The notes beneath the pieces are model-generated. The model made no database searches. It saw only the letters and a list, made by a program, of their open reading frames with translations, and was not told where the DNA came from. A stretch of 64,000 nt of DNA. Source: CAG-390 sp045636385. Its GTDB lineage: Bacteria; Bacillota; Clostridia; Oscillospirales; CAG-272. The DNA is taken from assembly GCA_045636385.1 (NCBI GenBank), contig JAZTXK010000052.1:1-64000 (forward strand). The letters run 5' to 3'. Position 1 is the stretch's first letter, and the number at the start of each line of letters is the position of its first letter. Of this stretch, positions 47,137 through 57,400 are shown piece after piece. A program made the position numbers and the translations under genes.

Positions 47137-48210
47137 TCAAACCTTGTAGTAATCTTTATACCAACGGGCAAAGGCTCTCAAGCCCTCTCGCAAGCTTGTA
47201 GCGGGCTTAAATCCGAAGTCGCTCTCAAGCGGTGTAACGTCTGCGTAAGTTGCGGGAACGTCTCCCGGCTGCATGGGAACAAGCTTACTGTGCGCAGAAA
47301 TATCAAAATCGCGGGGCAATACATCAGCCGCTATCAGCTCCTCGGCGAGAATACTGACGAAGTCAAGCAGGTTTTCGGGCGAGTTGTTGCCGATATTGTA
47401 TACGGCGTAAGGCGGGATCGGGAGACCGTCCTCGCCCGTTTTCTTTTCGGGCGGAGCTTGCATCACGCGCATCACGCCTTCAACTATATCGTCAACGTAA
47501 GTAAAGTCGCGCTGACAGTTTCCGTAATTAAAAATCTCTATAGTTTCACCGCGAAGGAGCTTGTTTGTAAATCCGAAATACGCCATATCGGGGCGTCCCG
47601 CGGGGCCGTATACGGTAAAGAAGCGCAATCCCGTTGACGGAATATTATAGAGCTTAGAATAAGCGTGTGCAAAAAGCTCATTCGACTTCTTGGTCGCAGC
47701 GTAGAGGCTGACGGGGTTGTCAACCTTATCGTCGGTCGAATAGGGGATCTTCTTATTGCTTCCGTAAACGCTCGAGCTTGAGGCATATACCAGATGCTTT
47801 ACCGGATAATGGCGACAAGCCTCGAGAATATTATAAAAGCCAATGACGTTTGATTCAATGTAGACGTCGGGATGATCGATAGAGTATCTCACTCCCGCCT
47901 GAGCCGCAAGATTCACTACAATATCAAATCGGTATTCTTCAAAAAGAGACTCCAGCAACGCCTTGTCCGCTATATTACCTCGCACAAAGCGCCAATCCAC
48001 GCAAGAGCTATTCCGCGCGGCTTCTTCGATCCGAGCCAGACGATGCTCCTTGAGAGATACGTCATAGTAGTCATTCACGTTATCAAGACCGACAACGGTC
48101 ACAGGATCACCTTGCTTTATCAAGGATAACACCAGATTAGCGCCAATGAATCCGGCAGAGCCGGTGATGAGGATATTCTTTACCTCTGATAAACCATTTT
48201 TATATAACAT
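47137..48210 (-). CDS. NAD-dependent epimerase, UDP-glucuronate 4-epimerase type
   Basis: A 357-residue short-chain dehydrogenase/epimerase. Rossmann motif ITGSAGFIGANLV, LDNVNDYYDVSLKEHR (typical of UDP-glucuronate 4-epimerases such as CapI), AQAGVRYSIDHPDVYIESN, catalytic YASSSSVYG and YAATKKSNE (YxxxK), and RFFTVYGPAGRPDMA. It interconverts UDP-glucuronate and UDP-galacturonate. AAGGAC precedes the ATG. Together with the next two genes it forms a galacturonate-activation module. Confidence 0.9.
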   Translation of the reverse strand: MLYKNGLSEVKNILITGSAGFIGANLVLSLIKQGDPVTVVGLDNVNDYYDVSLKEHRLARIEEAARNSSCVDWRFVRGNIADKALLESLFEEYRFDIVVNLAAQAGVRYSIDHPDVYIESNVIGFYNILEACRHYPVKHLVYASSSSVYGSNKKIPYSTDDKVDNPVSLYAATKKSNELFAHAYSKLYNIPSTGLRFFTVYGPAGRPDMAYFGFTNKLLRGETIEIFNYGNCQRDFTYVDDIVEGVMRVMQAPPEKKTGEDGLPIPPYAVYNIGNNSPENLLDFVSILAEELIAADVLPRDFDISAHSKLVPMQPGDVPATYADVTPLESDFGFKPATSLREGLRAFARWYKDYYKV

Positions 48211-48267
48211 AAGTAAGTCCTTTTTTAATCAATACGTGCACACTTCGGAAAAGCATTGCGATTTTTA

Positions 48268-49767
48268 TTAATTCTTGCTTTTCCTTTTGAAGAAATGAAT
48301 AACAAGCTTAACAGCCGACATTTCGAGCAATACCGCTTCCAAAGCCAATATCGCGATTGCAATTACAGAATAAATTACGGAGAAAACGATCCAATCCATC
48401 CAGGAATTAACCGTCACAGCCATTTTAACTGAAATCAATCCGAACGCGAGTACGTTGGCAAAGGATATAATTACGCGGAATATGGAGCGGCACCAGGATG
48501 CATCTAAAATATGCCTTGACGAATAAACCACGGTATCTATACATCTCCATCCCAAAGCAAGCGCCGTTCCTATCAAAACGCCCTCCTTGCCCACGAGCAG
48601 CGTAAAGATCAGGCTGAAGATCAGGCTGAATCCTGCCTCCAATAAAGCTCTGACTCTCGTTTCCTTGAAATGCCCCACCACGTTTATCAAAGCCGTACCG
48701 GGCAATTTGATTATATAGAAAAATGAAGACACGACAAAAATCAAGGCGAACGTCGGATAAATATAATTAATATCCGCCCCTCTCGTATACAGTGATACAA
48801 AAGGCACGAGCATCGCCGCGGTCACCATCAGGACGAAGGTAACGAAATAAAAAAATACAAACTCGACTGCATTATAGATTCGCTTCAATTCGTCTTTTTG
48901 ATTCAATGCGTATTTTTTACCTAAGAACGGATTGATCGCCGTACATAGATTTGAGCAAATGTTTCGTATGCCATAAAGCACGATATTGTATACAGAATAG
49001 ATACTCGCCGCCTTCAGGTCTATCAACAGCGTTAAAATTGCCGCCTGACTTCCTGTCACGACCAATCCCGCAAGCTGATGGATCATCGCGTCCTTTCGCT
49101 TCGCAATAGCCGTAGGCATCAGGGGCGCGTTTTTATAATCGGAATATTGCGGGTAAGATCTGTTAATATACGTTGTTAAGAGAAAGCCGCGGAGAACGTA
49201 TACGAATGAGATCGCGAACTGAACCAAAATGATCCCCGCATCCAGATGCAACATCAGTACGGCAAGACCAAGGCTTAACAGCAGACTTGCCGCCTGAACG
49301 ATCGAACAAACGTAGACCTTCTGATGCGCGTACAGCAACGCCCTGCACCTGCCGATAGCGAAAAATTCCGATGCGCCCGAAAGGCTCATTACAATGAGCA
49401 GCAGCATAACCGTGAAATACGGAATTTCGGAATCTATGGCAAAGGGATATACTACCGCTACGATCAGAGTTATCATCAAGAACAGCCAACCGTAACGATT
49501 AAACATACCGTTAGCAGAGCGTAGCATTCCCTTTACGGCAAGATCATCCTCGTTTGCGACGGGTTGGTAGAGCGCTTGAGTAACCGCCGTAGCGATTCCC
49601 GCGCCGACAAGGCTGATATATGAAATTATCGTTTTGGTCGTCGATACCAAGCCGTTGATATCCGAGCCGAATTTTGCAATAATCAATCCGGGCAAAATAA
49701 GGTTGGATAAAATATTGATGATCTGAGGCAGAGTGCTTGATATTACGTTCTTAAATACCTTTTTCAA
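48268..49767 (-). CDS. Polysaccharide flippase (Wzx-like, MOP superfamily)
   Basis: A 499-residue membrane protein with about twelve to fourteen helices and the MATE/MOP layout. The N-terminus (MKKVFKNVISSTLPQIINILSNLILPGLIIAKFGSD, read in parts) matches oligosaccharide flippases. It should move lipid-linked repeat units across the membrane before polymerisation by the Wzy-like protein encoded upstream in the same operon. A C-terminal Lys-rich tail faces the cytoplasm. Confidence 0.87.
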   Translation of the reverse strand: MKKVFKNVISSTLPQIINILSNLILPGLIIAKFGSDINGLVSTTKTIISYISLVGAGIATAVTQALYQPVANEDDLAVKGMLRSANGMFNRYGWLFLMITLIVAVVYPFAIDSEIPYFTVMLLLIVMSLSGASEFFAIGRCRALLYAHQKVYVCSIVQAASLLLSLGLAVLMLHLDAGIILVQFAISFVYVLRGFLLTTYINRSYPQYSDYKNAPLMPTAIAKRKDAMIHQLAGLVVTGSQAAILTLLIDLKAASIYSVYNIVLYGIRNICSNLCTAINPFLGKKYALNQKDELKRIYNAVEFVFFYFVTFVLMVTAAMLVPFVSLYTRGADINYIYPTFALIFVVSSFFYIIKLPGTALINVVGHFKETRVRALLEAGFSLIFSLIFTLLVGKEGVLIGTALALGWRCIDTVVYSSRHILDASWCRSIFRVIISFANVLAFGLISVKMAVTVNSWMDWIVFSVIYSVIAIAILALEAVLLEMSAVKLVIHFFKRKSKN

Positions 49768-49784
49768 AAATCAACACCTCGTCA

Positions 49785-50885
49785 TTACACAGACTCTGTT
49801 TCTCCGTTATAGATCGCCGCATATCGCTTACTGATCGAATCATTGCTGAATTCTGACAGCTTTTCCATATCAAGAGACTTTCCGGTTCCGTTTTTAATAT
49901 CGGCAACGATACGCTCCGCCCACTTTTCGGCGCCGTCGGAAAGATTCATAAAATGCAGCAAGCCAACGTCAGCCTCCTTCGGTATCACTTCTGAAGCATA
50001 ACATTCTATCTGCATCGCTTGCGCTTCAATCAAAACTATCCCAAAGCCCTCAAAGCGCGACGGAAAGATCATATACTTGGATTTTTCATAGTAGCTCGGA
50101 ATATCCGCCACGTCGCCGGGAACCATTTCGACCTGATCTTCTATGCCAAGTCTTTTGATAATTTCTTGGAGCCTTTCTACCTCAAAGGCTTCTCCGTATC
50201 CGATTAGATAAAGATGTGCGGTGGGAAATTCTTTGCAAATTTCAGCAAAGGATTCAAGCACAAAATCTTGATTTTTGGAGTAAGTAAATCTGCCAACGTG
50301 AACAAAGTTCAGGTTTTCGGGAAGATCTCCCCTGCGCGTATACTTGTTGAGATCGACACAGTTGGGGATAAGAACGAATTCGTTCTCTCCGAAGAGCAAT
50401 TTTCCTGCCTCCGCCGCGCACGCTACTCTGAGAGTGGCGTATTTATTCAGTAGACGGAGCGCGTTCTTTTTCAATAGCGATTCTATCCGCGAGCGTTTTC
50501 TGCCGTCGATTCCAACGTGCGCGTGGGAAATTCTCACGGGAACTCCCGCGTGCTTGGCAGCCAACAAGCAGGGCCAGGCGTCGTGCTGATTATGGCAATG
50601 AATAACGTCGTACTCCCCTTGCTTGCAAATTCTGCGGACACCGAAATACAGCTTCAACGGGCGCAGCAAAAGCTCAAAATAATCGCGTTTGCCTTTTTTG
50701 GGATAACAATGAATACGATGAAGATCGCCGTATTTTTCAAACTCCTCTTCCCTTTGACCTATGCGATTAAACACCACGCAATCAAAATTCACTTCATTGT
50801 GTAAGGATTCCACAATAGAAAAAATCACAGAGCCCACACCGCCGGGAGTCAAGCCTCCCGAGGAAACATGCAACACACGCTTCAT
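49785..50885 (-). CDS. Glycosyltransferase family 4/1 (EpsF/CapM-like)
   Basis: A 366-residue GT-B enzyme with a GGLTPGGVGSV N-terminal donor loop, HCHNQHDAW and ISHAHVG, a linker, and VHVGRFTYSKNQDFVLESF with the retaining-GT4 signature FPSRFEGFGIVLIEAQAM (E-x7-E motif). It adds a sugar to the lipid-linked polysaccharide intermediate at the inner membrane face. ATG 50885 is chosen over an upstream TTG. It follows the polymerase gene by about 20 bases. Confidence 0.88.
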   Translation of the reverse strand: MKRVLHVSSGGLTPGGVGSVIFSIVESLHNEVNFDCVVFNRIGQREEEFEKYGDLHRIHCYPKKGKRDYFELLLRPLKLYFGVRRICKQGEYDVIHCHNQHDAWPCLLAAKHAGVPVRISHAHVGIDGRKRSRIESLLKKNALRLLNKYATLRVACAAEAGKLLFGENEFVLIPNCVDLNKYTRRGDLPENLNFVHVGRFTYSKNQDFVLESFAEICKEFPTAHLYLIGYGEAFEVERLQEIIKRLGIEDQVEMVPGDVADIPSYYEKSKYMIFPSRFEGFGIVLIEAQAMQIECYASEVIPKEADVGLLHFMNLSDGAEKWAERIVADIKNGTGKSLDMEKLSEFSNDSISKRYAAIYNGETESV

Positions 50886-50905
50886 CAGTTTCACCAACCT
50901 TAAAA

Positions 50906-52168
50906 TTAGTTATTTACAGATTGAGTCCCGATTTCATTTTTATGAAAAACATCGGGAATAGCCGGGATCAACAACAATAGCAAAACGCCCTCATGAGGCG
51001 AGGTGAATCCCGGATTGAAGATCAGAAAAATAAAATAAACCACAGCAACGGGAACCGCTATCTGCTGCATATTTATCTTACTCCACTGCTTCTTGAGCAG
51101 CTTATAATATCCAAAGAAAAATGCGCTGTAAAACATCAAGGCAAAAATACCGTATCGCGCAAGATCATCAAGGAACTGCGAGTGATAACCTATGCCATTC
51201 TGGTAATTAACATAGGTATATTCAGGGCCAATGCCGAGGGGATGCTTCAAAAATGTATTAAAAGAGGAATAATACAGCTTAAATCTTGATGATGAGCCGC
51301 CCGTTAGTGATCCGCGTGACAAGGACAGTGAGAGGGAACGCAAACGGTCGGATATAGTGGTATTATTAATATTTTCGGATATATACATCAGCAAGTCAGA
51401 CCAAGGGATTACAATAATTATCAAACAACATAAAATAATTAATATCACTCGGCTGTGCAGCGAATTATTAGCGAGATATCCAAGCGCAAGAGCAACAAAA
51501 AATACAATTAACGAAATAGTGAACGAGGCGGAGAGCAAGCTGATAAATATGAGCGCCAAAGCTGAAATCGCAAAAATTTTGAACTTCTTCTGAAAGATAC
51601 AGGAAAGCAAAATAGGCACACAAATAACCAATCCTTGAAAAAAGGCAATGCCTCCGATATTCAATAAGCTGATCGCCAGATCCTCCTCGATATCGTTAGC
51701 CGAGTAAGTGAGTATGCGCGCCGCTCTCGGGTTGACTATTACTCCCACCAGTGAAGTGACGGACGTGATCAACAGCAATATCAGTCCCAAGGTCACCAAA
51801 CGCTTTTGCGCTTTCGGATACATTGACGTCAGATAATATACGATCAAGGCTCCCCAGAAAGTAAAGCTTACGCGGATATGGCGCTCCGCGGTTGATACAT
51901 CCAAAAGAACGAGAATAAAAAATACCAATAAATAAGCTAAAACGGGAAAAAGCGGATTATATTGAAAGCTGATTGTTTGATGCGTTATAATGTAATCAAA
52001 AATACACAAGCCGCATCCTATCGCGAATAATGCAAAAAACAGTTTATTATACATGTCCGAACGAAAAACTGTTCTTGATATGGGTAGATAATACCATACA
52101 AAATATACCCAGAAAAACGGCTCGAAAAGCTTTATTTTTGAAAAGCTGAAATTCTTAATATTATTCAT
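50906..52168 (-). CDS. O-antigen polymerase/ligase-like protein (Wzy)
   Basis: A 420-residue membrane protein with about eleven helices and a large outside loop near the C-terminus (SRFKLYYSSFNTFLKHPLGIGPEY) typical of the Wzy_C/O-antigen ligase family; the HPLGIG motif is a family mark. It should polymerise repeat units on the outer face. ATG 52168 overlaps the end of the upstream glycosyltransferase gene (ATGAATAA). No extra ligase candidate is seen, so transfer to a carrier must be done elsewhere. Confidence 0.85.
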   Translation of the reverse strand: MNNIKNFSFSKIKLFEPFFWVYFVWYYLPISRTVFRSDMYNKLFFALFAIGCGLCIFDYIITHQTISFQYNPLFPVLAYLLVFFILVLLDVSTAERHIRVSFTFWGALIVYYLTSMYPKAQKRLVTLGLILLLITSVTSLVGVIVNPRAARILTYSANDIEEDLAISLLNIGGIAFFQGLVICVPILLSCIFQKKFKIFAISALALIFISLLSASFTISLIVFFVALALGYLANNSLHSRVILIILCCLIIIVIPWSDLLMYISENINNTTISDRLRSLSLSLSRGSLTGGSSSRFKLYYSSFNTFLKHPLGIGPEYTYVNYQNGIGYHSQFLDDLARYGIFALMFYSAFFFGYYKLLKKQWSKINMQQIAVPVAVVYFIFLIFNPGFTSPHEGVLLLLLIPAIPDVFHKNEIGTQSVNN

Positions 52169-53324
52169 TTGTAACACTTTGTGAAAATTCTTTCAAAAAC
52201 TGATAGAATCTTGATTTCAGACTATCGGTTTGATATTTTTGCGACTCCGCATAATTTTCCTTTGCCATCTGCAGAGCCTTCTCCGTGGTATGGTTTTTGA
52301 GGAAAAATGCCAGCTTATCAGCTATACGGTGATTATTTTTACACACAAAAGACGCATCGATAAGCTCCGGGATTCCTCCGGTTTTCGTTCCGTAGCAAGG
52401 CACTCCTCTGCTCATCGCCTCGATCATAGCGCGAGGCAATCCCTCCTGCAAGCTCGGCTGAATGTATACGTCAAGCGTATCAAACCAAGAAAACATCTCA
52501 TCATGTATAATGCTTCCCTTGAATACTACCTGATCGGATACCCCCAACCTTTCGGCTAACTTCTTAAGCTTTTCATTACTTCCGCCGCCTGCGAGCTGAT
52601 ATTCAAAGTTAGTCAAGCCTTGCCGTTTAAGCTTTGCAAGCGCTTTAATAACAAAGCGCTGACCCTTAAACTTAACGTTGACCGCCGCAGCAGTGCCGAT
52701 AACGATCTTGTCGTCGGGTGATTTTGAAGATATTTTATCAAGGCGATGATTCAGGATATCCTTTTCGGGCGCATCTTGGAGAGCAACGTCCGAAACGCCT
52801 ATAGATTTTCCCTTCGTGGGGTAGCGTCTTTGCAGGAATTCATTCGTTACGTACTGCACGTAAGGGGCGTTTTTCGTAGTTATCCGACGTATCATAAACA
52901 TAGCGGGAGCGACCAATTTACCCAACAAGCTATGATTCCAATACGAATCCCACGCGCAATTTACGACCTCGACCATATAAGGCTTCCCGAGTCTGCGAGC
53001 CGTTCCCGTTCCGCGCCAACCGCGACATATGACAGCGTCGCAATCACTCAAAGCTTTATTCAAGTGCTTATTTTCTTTGCCAAAGTGCAACACGCGCTTG
53101 AGCGGATGCTCGTCTCGCACACACCTGAATTCAATGCGTTCATTATTACATTGCACCAGCTTCCCCTTCGGAGACTCCGAGACCTCTTTGTATCTGCCGA
53201 CTACTACCATTTCGTCAAAAACAGAAAGGTACCGCTCTGTAAGCGCATCGACGGATAAACTGGTTGCGTAGAAATTTCCGTTATATTTTACAAATCTGGC
53301 GTCAAATACAAATCCTAATTTCAT
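52161..53324 (-). CDS. Glycosyltransferase, GT4-like
   Basis: A 387-residue GT-B enzyme. The C-terminal half shows IGTAAAVNVKFKGQRFVIKAL, GDxLxxxxF-like strands and the QPSLQEGLPRAMIEAMSRGVP signature with the donor-binding Glu residues; GTKTGGIPELI follows. Its N-terminal half (CNNERIEFRCVRDE, AVICRGWRG) is less conserved and sets the acceptor. It overlaps the polymerase gene and starts 10 bases from the acyltransferase stop. Confidence 0.87.
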   Translation of the reverse strand: MKLGFVFDARFVKYNGNFYATSLSVDALTERYLSVFDEMVVVGRYKEVSESPKGKLVQCNNERIEFRCVRDEHPLKRVLHFGKENKHLNKALSDCDAVICRGWRGTGTARRLGKPYMVEVVNCAWDSYWNHSLLGKLVAPAMFMIRRITTKNAPYVQYVTNEFLQRRYPTKGKSIGVSDVALQDAPEKDILNHRLDKISSKSPDDKIVIGTAAAVNVKFKGQRFVIKALAKLKRQGLTNFEYQLAGGGSNEKLKKLAERLGVSDQVVFKGSIIHDEMFSWFDTLDVYIQPSLQEGLPRAMIEAMSRGVPCYGTKTGGIPELIDASFVCKNNHRIADKLAFFLKNHTTEKALQMAKENYAESQKYQTDSLKSRFYQFLKEFSQSVTNE

Positions 53325-53334
53325 AGCTTACTCT

Positions 53335-54306
53335 CTATTTTTTATTTTTTACCGGCAATATAGCTCCTGCACTATAGAACAGCTTGCAAACCAGGTGCAG
53401 GAGGAGCGCGGAAAGAATAATCGAGCCGGTAACGATCATCCAGTTCAGAGGGAATACCGCTATCCCTCTTAACGCGTCAATCAATACATACTGTACAACG
53501 TAGATCTCCAACGTAATGCCCGCAACAAATGAAATGCAGTTGCGTATCCAAACAGGCATTTTTTCCAATTTACCGTCCAACCCGGAAAACAATCTGAGTA
53601 AGCAGTATAAAAGCCCGAAGATCAAGATTTGGTTAATAATTTGAAACTCTGATAATACTTCTGATTTTGAGAAAACGATTTTTGAAACAAAATAAACGCC
53701 CAGCGATAATACAGTGAGCCATACCCAACGCCAAGAAAATTTATTACGGAAAATATGATCCTCTTTCTTAAAATACGCTCCTAACAGCATACTTTCAAAG
53801 AACAGGAAACGAATAAAAGGCTCGCGAACTGTATCAATATGATAGTAGGATTTATCATAAATCAAAAGGTATACGGCAACCATAGCTCCGGCTACTATCA
53901 GCATCATCTGAGGTATCCGTTTGCGAGTCCAATCCAAGCTACATACTATGTAAAAAGGAATATACAAAAGTATGATTGAAGCAACAAAATGATAATCGGT
54001 AGGATAAACAAAGTAATATAAAAACGAATGATCTTCAAACGAAAAGCAACCTAAAATCAAAAATACCACCGATATTATCCAAACCGGAACGTAAACACGA
54101 ATAATACGCTTAAAATACCATTTATGAAAAGGAACCTTTATATTATACAAGCAATATCCCGAAACAGCAAAGAACAACACGTCACCAATGAGTCCCCCGT
54201 TGGCAATCAGATCGGTGGGATATATACCTGTATAATGGGCATTAGTTATCAAGCATGCGGCTAACGCTCGTAAAAACGTCACATAAAAAATCATGTGTTT
54301 ATCCAT
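53335..54306 (-). CDS. Acyltransferase family 3 membrane protein
   Basis: A 323-residue protein with about ten helices and the acyltransferase-3 start LRALAACLITNAHYTGIYP (the conserved Arg and His, here NAHY in place of VxxxH), then GDVLFFAVSGYCLYNIK. It should O-acylate, probably O-acetylate, sugars of the polysaccharide. AAAGGATGG precedes the ATG. Upstream are two nested inverted repeats that separate it from the giant glycosidase gene. Confidence 0.83.
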   Translation of the reverse strand: MDKHMIFYVTFLRALAACLITNAHYTGIYPTDLIANGGLIGDVLFFAVSGYCLYNIKVPFHKWYFKRIIRVYVPVWIISVVFLILGCFSFEDHSFLYYFVYPTDYHFVASIILLYIPFYIVCSLDWTRKRIPQMMLIVAGAMVAVYLLIYDKSYYHIDTVREPFIRFLFFESMLLGAYFKKEDHIFRNKFSWRWVWLTVLSLGVYFVSKIVFSKSEVLSEFQIINQILIFGLLYCLLRLFSGLDGKLEKMPVWIRNCISFVAGITLEIYVVQYVLIDALRGIAVFPLNWMIVTGSIILSALLLHLVCKLFYSAGAILPVKNKK

Positions 54307-54325
54307 CCTTTCGTTTTCGCACCTT

Positions 54326-54389
54326 GTGTTAAAATGTTTTTTCTATAGTATCCACCGCTTTGGATACTGCACAAAAAACATTTTAACAC
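54326..54389. repeat. 17-bp inverted repeat with nested hairpin
   Basis: Arms GTGTTAAAATGTTTTTT (54326-54342) and its exact complement (54373-54389) enclose a second hairpin AGTATCC/GGATACT (54347-54368). It lies in the 155-base gap between the giant glycosidase and acyltransferase genes. Confidence 0.75.
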
Positions 54390-54425
54390 ATCCGATTGCC
54401 CATCGTGATGGGCAATCGGATGTGT
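54386..54425 (-). terminator. 19-bp hairpin after the giant glycosidase gene
   Basis: Perfect arms ACACATCCGATTGCCCATC / complement with a GT loop, followed on the minus strand by TAAAATGTTTTTT. It shares four bases with the neighbouring inverted repeat, so the two folds compete. Confidence 0.75.
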
Positions 54426-54461
54426 AGTTAAATTCTATCGACAGTAACAGTAAATTACGGA

Positions 54462-57400
54462 TCAATAAACCATCTTACCGTCAGCGTCGAAGTAGAAGGT
54501 CTTTGCGGGAACGACAGTTCCATCGGAGAAGGTAAGTCCGTTGGTAGTCTTTACATAATGCTTCTTATCCTTTACGATCTGTCCCTTCTCGCCTACGTAG
54601 TAATATGCGCCGTCCTGATATACAAGACCCTTATACGCTACGGGCTGACCGTTCTGATAGTATACGCCATCAACGATACCGTTGTATACCTGCATTCTGC
54701 CCTCAGCATCAAAGATATACGTTCTGTTAAGTACGGGAGTACCATCGGGGAATGTAAGTCCATTGGTGGTCTTTACGTAATAGCTTCTGTTAGCCATTAC
54801 CTTACCGCCGTCGATTACATAGTAGTATTCGCCGTCCTGACATACGAGTCCCTTATATGCAACAGCGCGGCTGTTTTCGTAGTATACGCCGTCTACAACG
54901 CCATTGAGGATGATCAGCTTGCCTTCTGCGTCAAAGCTATACGTTCTGTTGAGAACGGGAGAGCCGTCGGGGAATGCGAGACCGTTGGTGGTCTTGACAT
55001 ATGCGGACCTGTCCTTGATGATCTTACCGTTGTCGCTTACATAGTAATATGCACCGTCCTGATATACAAGGCCCTTATACGCTACGGGCTGACCGTTCTG
55101 GTAGTATACGCCGTCAACGATGCCGTTGTATACCTGCATTCTACCCTCAGCATCAAAGATATAAGCCTTGTTAAGAACGGGAGAACCGTCAGAGAACGTA
55201 AGTCCGTTGGTGTTATTTACGTAATAGCTTCTGTTAGCCATTACCTTACCGCCATCGATTATGTAGTAGTATTCGCCGTCCAGACATACAAGTCCCTTAT
55301 AAGCGATCGCGCGGCTGTTTTCGTAGTATACGCCGTCAACGACACCGTTGAGGATGATCAGCTTACCTTCTGCATCGAAATTGTAATTTCTATTGAGAAC
55401 AGGGTTGCCATCCGGGAAATTCAGGCCGTTGGTTTTGTTGATATATGCGGTCTTGTTCTTTACTATCTTACCTGCATCAGATACATAGTAGTAGCTGCCG
55501 TCCTGATATACAAGACCCTTATACGCTATGGGAGCACCGTTTTCGTAATATACGCCGTCGACGATTCCGTTGTGAACGATCATCTTACCTTCTGCATCAA
55601 AGAAGAAGGTCTTGCTCGGAACCGGAGTTCCGTCAGGGAAGGTTACTCCGTTTGTGGTCTTTACGTAGCAGGACTTGTTCATTGCTGCATAGTAAACGTG
55701 CTCAAAGCCTTCGCCGAACTGGAAGTAGTAGTAAGCGCCATCTACTTCAACAAGTCCCATAACGCCTACGCCGTTTTCACCAATGTAATACAGCTCGTCA
55801 TTATACTCGAACAGACCAACGTAATCGTAAGGATTAGCCTGAGTAGTCTTACCGCCGTCTTCGCCAAAGTCGTACCATACGGGGTCGGTGTCGGGGTTAT
55901 TCTTAATGTAGCGGATTCCGGTATACATATAGGAATCTCTGCCGAAATAATAGTGCTTGCCTTCGATAACAGCCCATTCACGTCTGTAATAGCCGGGGCC
56001 GTAGCTGTATCTAGTGCCGGTCGAGTTGACTACCCAAGTACCGTCGGTGATACCGTTTTCATCAAAGGTATATTCAACGCCGCTTATGGTCTTCTTACCG
56101 ATAACGAGCTTATAATCGCTTCCTGCATAGCAATACTTTCCATCGCCGGCATCCTGCCAGCCGGTCTTGAGCTCGTTGTTAACGTAATAGTAGAAATCGC
56201 CGTTTACCTCAAAGATACCGGTGCCGGGATTGAATACTACAGCACAGCCGCAGCCTTCGCCGAGACATACAAGCTCGCCGTAGTAAAGCTCATATTCGTG
56301 TTTTACCTTGGGAATGATAGTTCCCCAATCAACGACGGAGCTGCAAGTATCGCAATAGGTTCTGTTCGCATAACCCGCCTCAGTAGAGGTCGCGTTCTTA
56401 TTGAGAACCTTAAGCTCTGCATCGTGGATGTGATAGGGAGAGGAAATGGTCGTAAGCTCTGTTGCCACGTTGATGGATCCGGAGAAGAGATCCTTGTCGT
56501 TGATCAAGCCGTAAACAGCTTCAACTTCAATGTTTACAACGGGCTTGTTACCCATATCAGCGGGTGCGTAAGCGGTATTGTTTACGTAGTTGTAACGGTC
56601 GAAGGTCCATACGCGAACGGGAATGCTTACAAGAGTGTTATTAAGATTCTTGCCTGCCGCGCCCTCTCTCTCAACGGTTACGGTGAGGAGCTCGGAGATC
56701 TCGTTATAGCTGAAAGCTACTTTGAAGCCTTCGGCTACAATCGAACCCTCGGTCTCCCAAGTATTCGAGTTATTGAGCTTGAGGACTGCTACAAGCTTAT
56801 TGATGTTTGCAAGATCGGCAACGTTGATATCAACGTAGTAGACAGACTGAGCCTTGGCGGGCATATAAGAATCGTTGTGACCGCTGAGTCCGGCTACGGG
56901 AACACCCGAAACGCTAAAGGTTCTGGTTAATTTTGCGGGGTTACCGAGCTCGTCTTTAACCTCAAACGCAACGGTATGAGTGCCCGCGCCGAGAGCTACG
57001 TCGCTCTTGGTGTAGAGAGAATTGCCGTTGATATAAGCCTCAACAGCCACGCCGTCAACGGTGATCTTACCCGAAGTAAGGTCGAGCGCCGCATTATCGG
57101 AAACGGTTGCGGAGAATGCTACGTTATTACCGTCGATAACCGTACCGTTTTCAATAGCAAAGGCGGTATCCGTGGTAGAATAAGTAGGATTGGTGATAGT
57201 GGGAAGAACTCTGTCGTCAACAGCGGAGCTGTAGTCAAGAGTAATATCGTCAATATAGAAGGTAACGATATCCGCAGTATCGGGCTTTACGTAAGTACGG
57301 ATAAAGGAAGGAGAACGGGTACCGGTTTCATCGGTAGCAATAGGAGTACAGAGATAATCGTACTTGGAAATATCGATTGTTGCATATACCCATCTGGATT

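Noticed and set aside
54465..55580. Choline-binding repeats
   Set aside because: The units have GxxYY segments but not the regular 20-residue GW...W pattern of choline-binding modules, so only a general wall-binding role is suggested.
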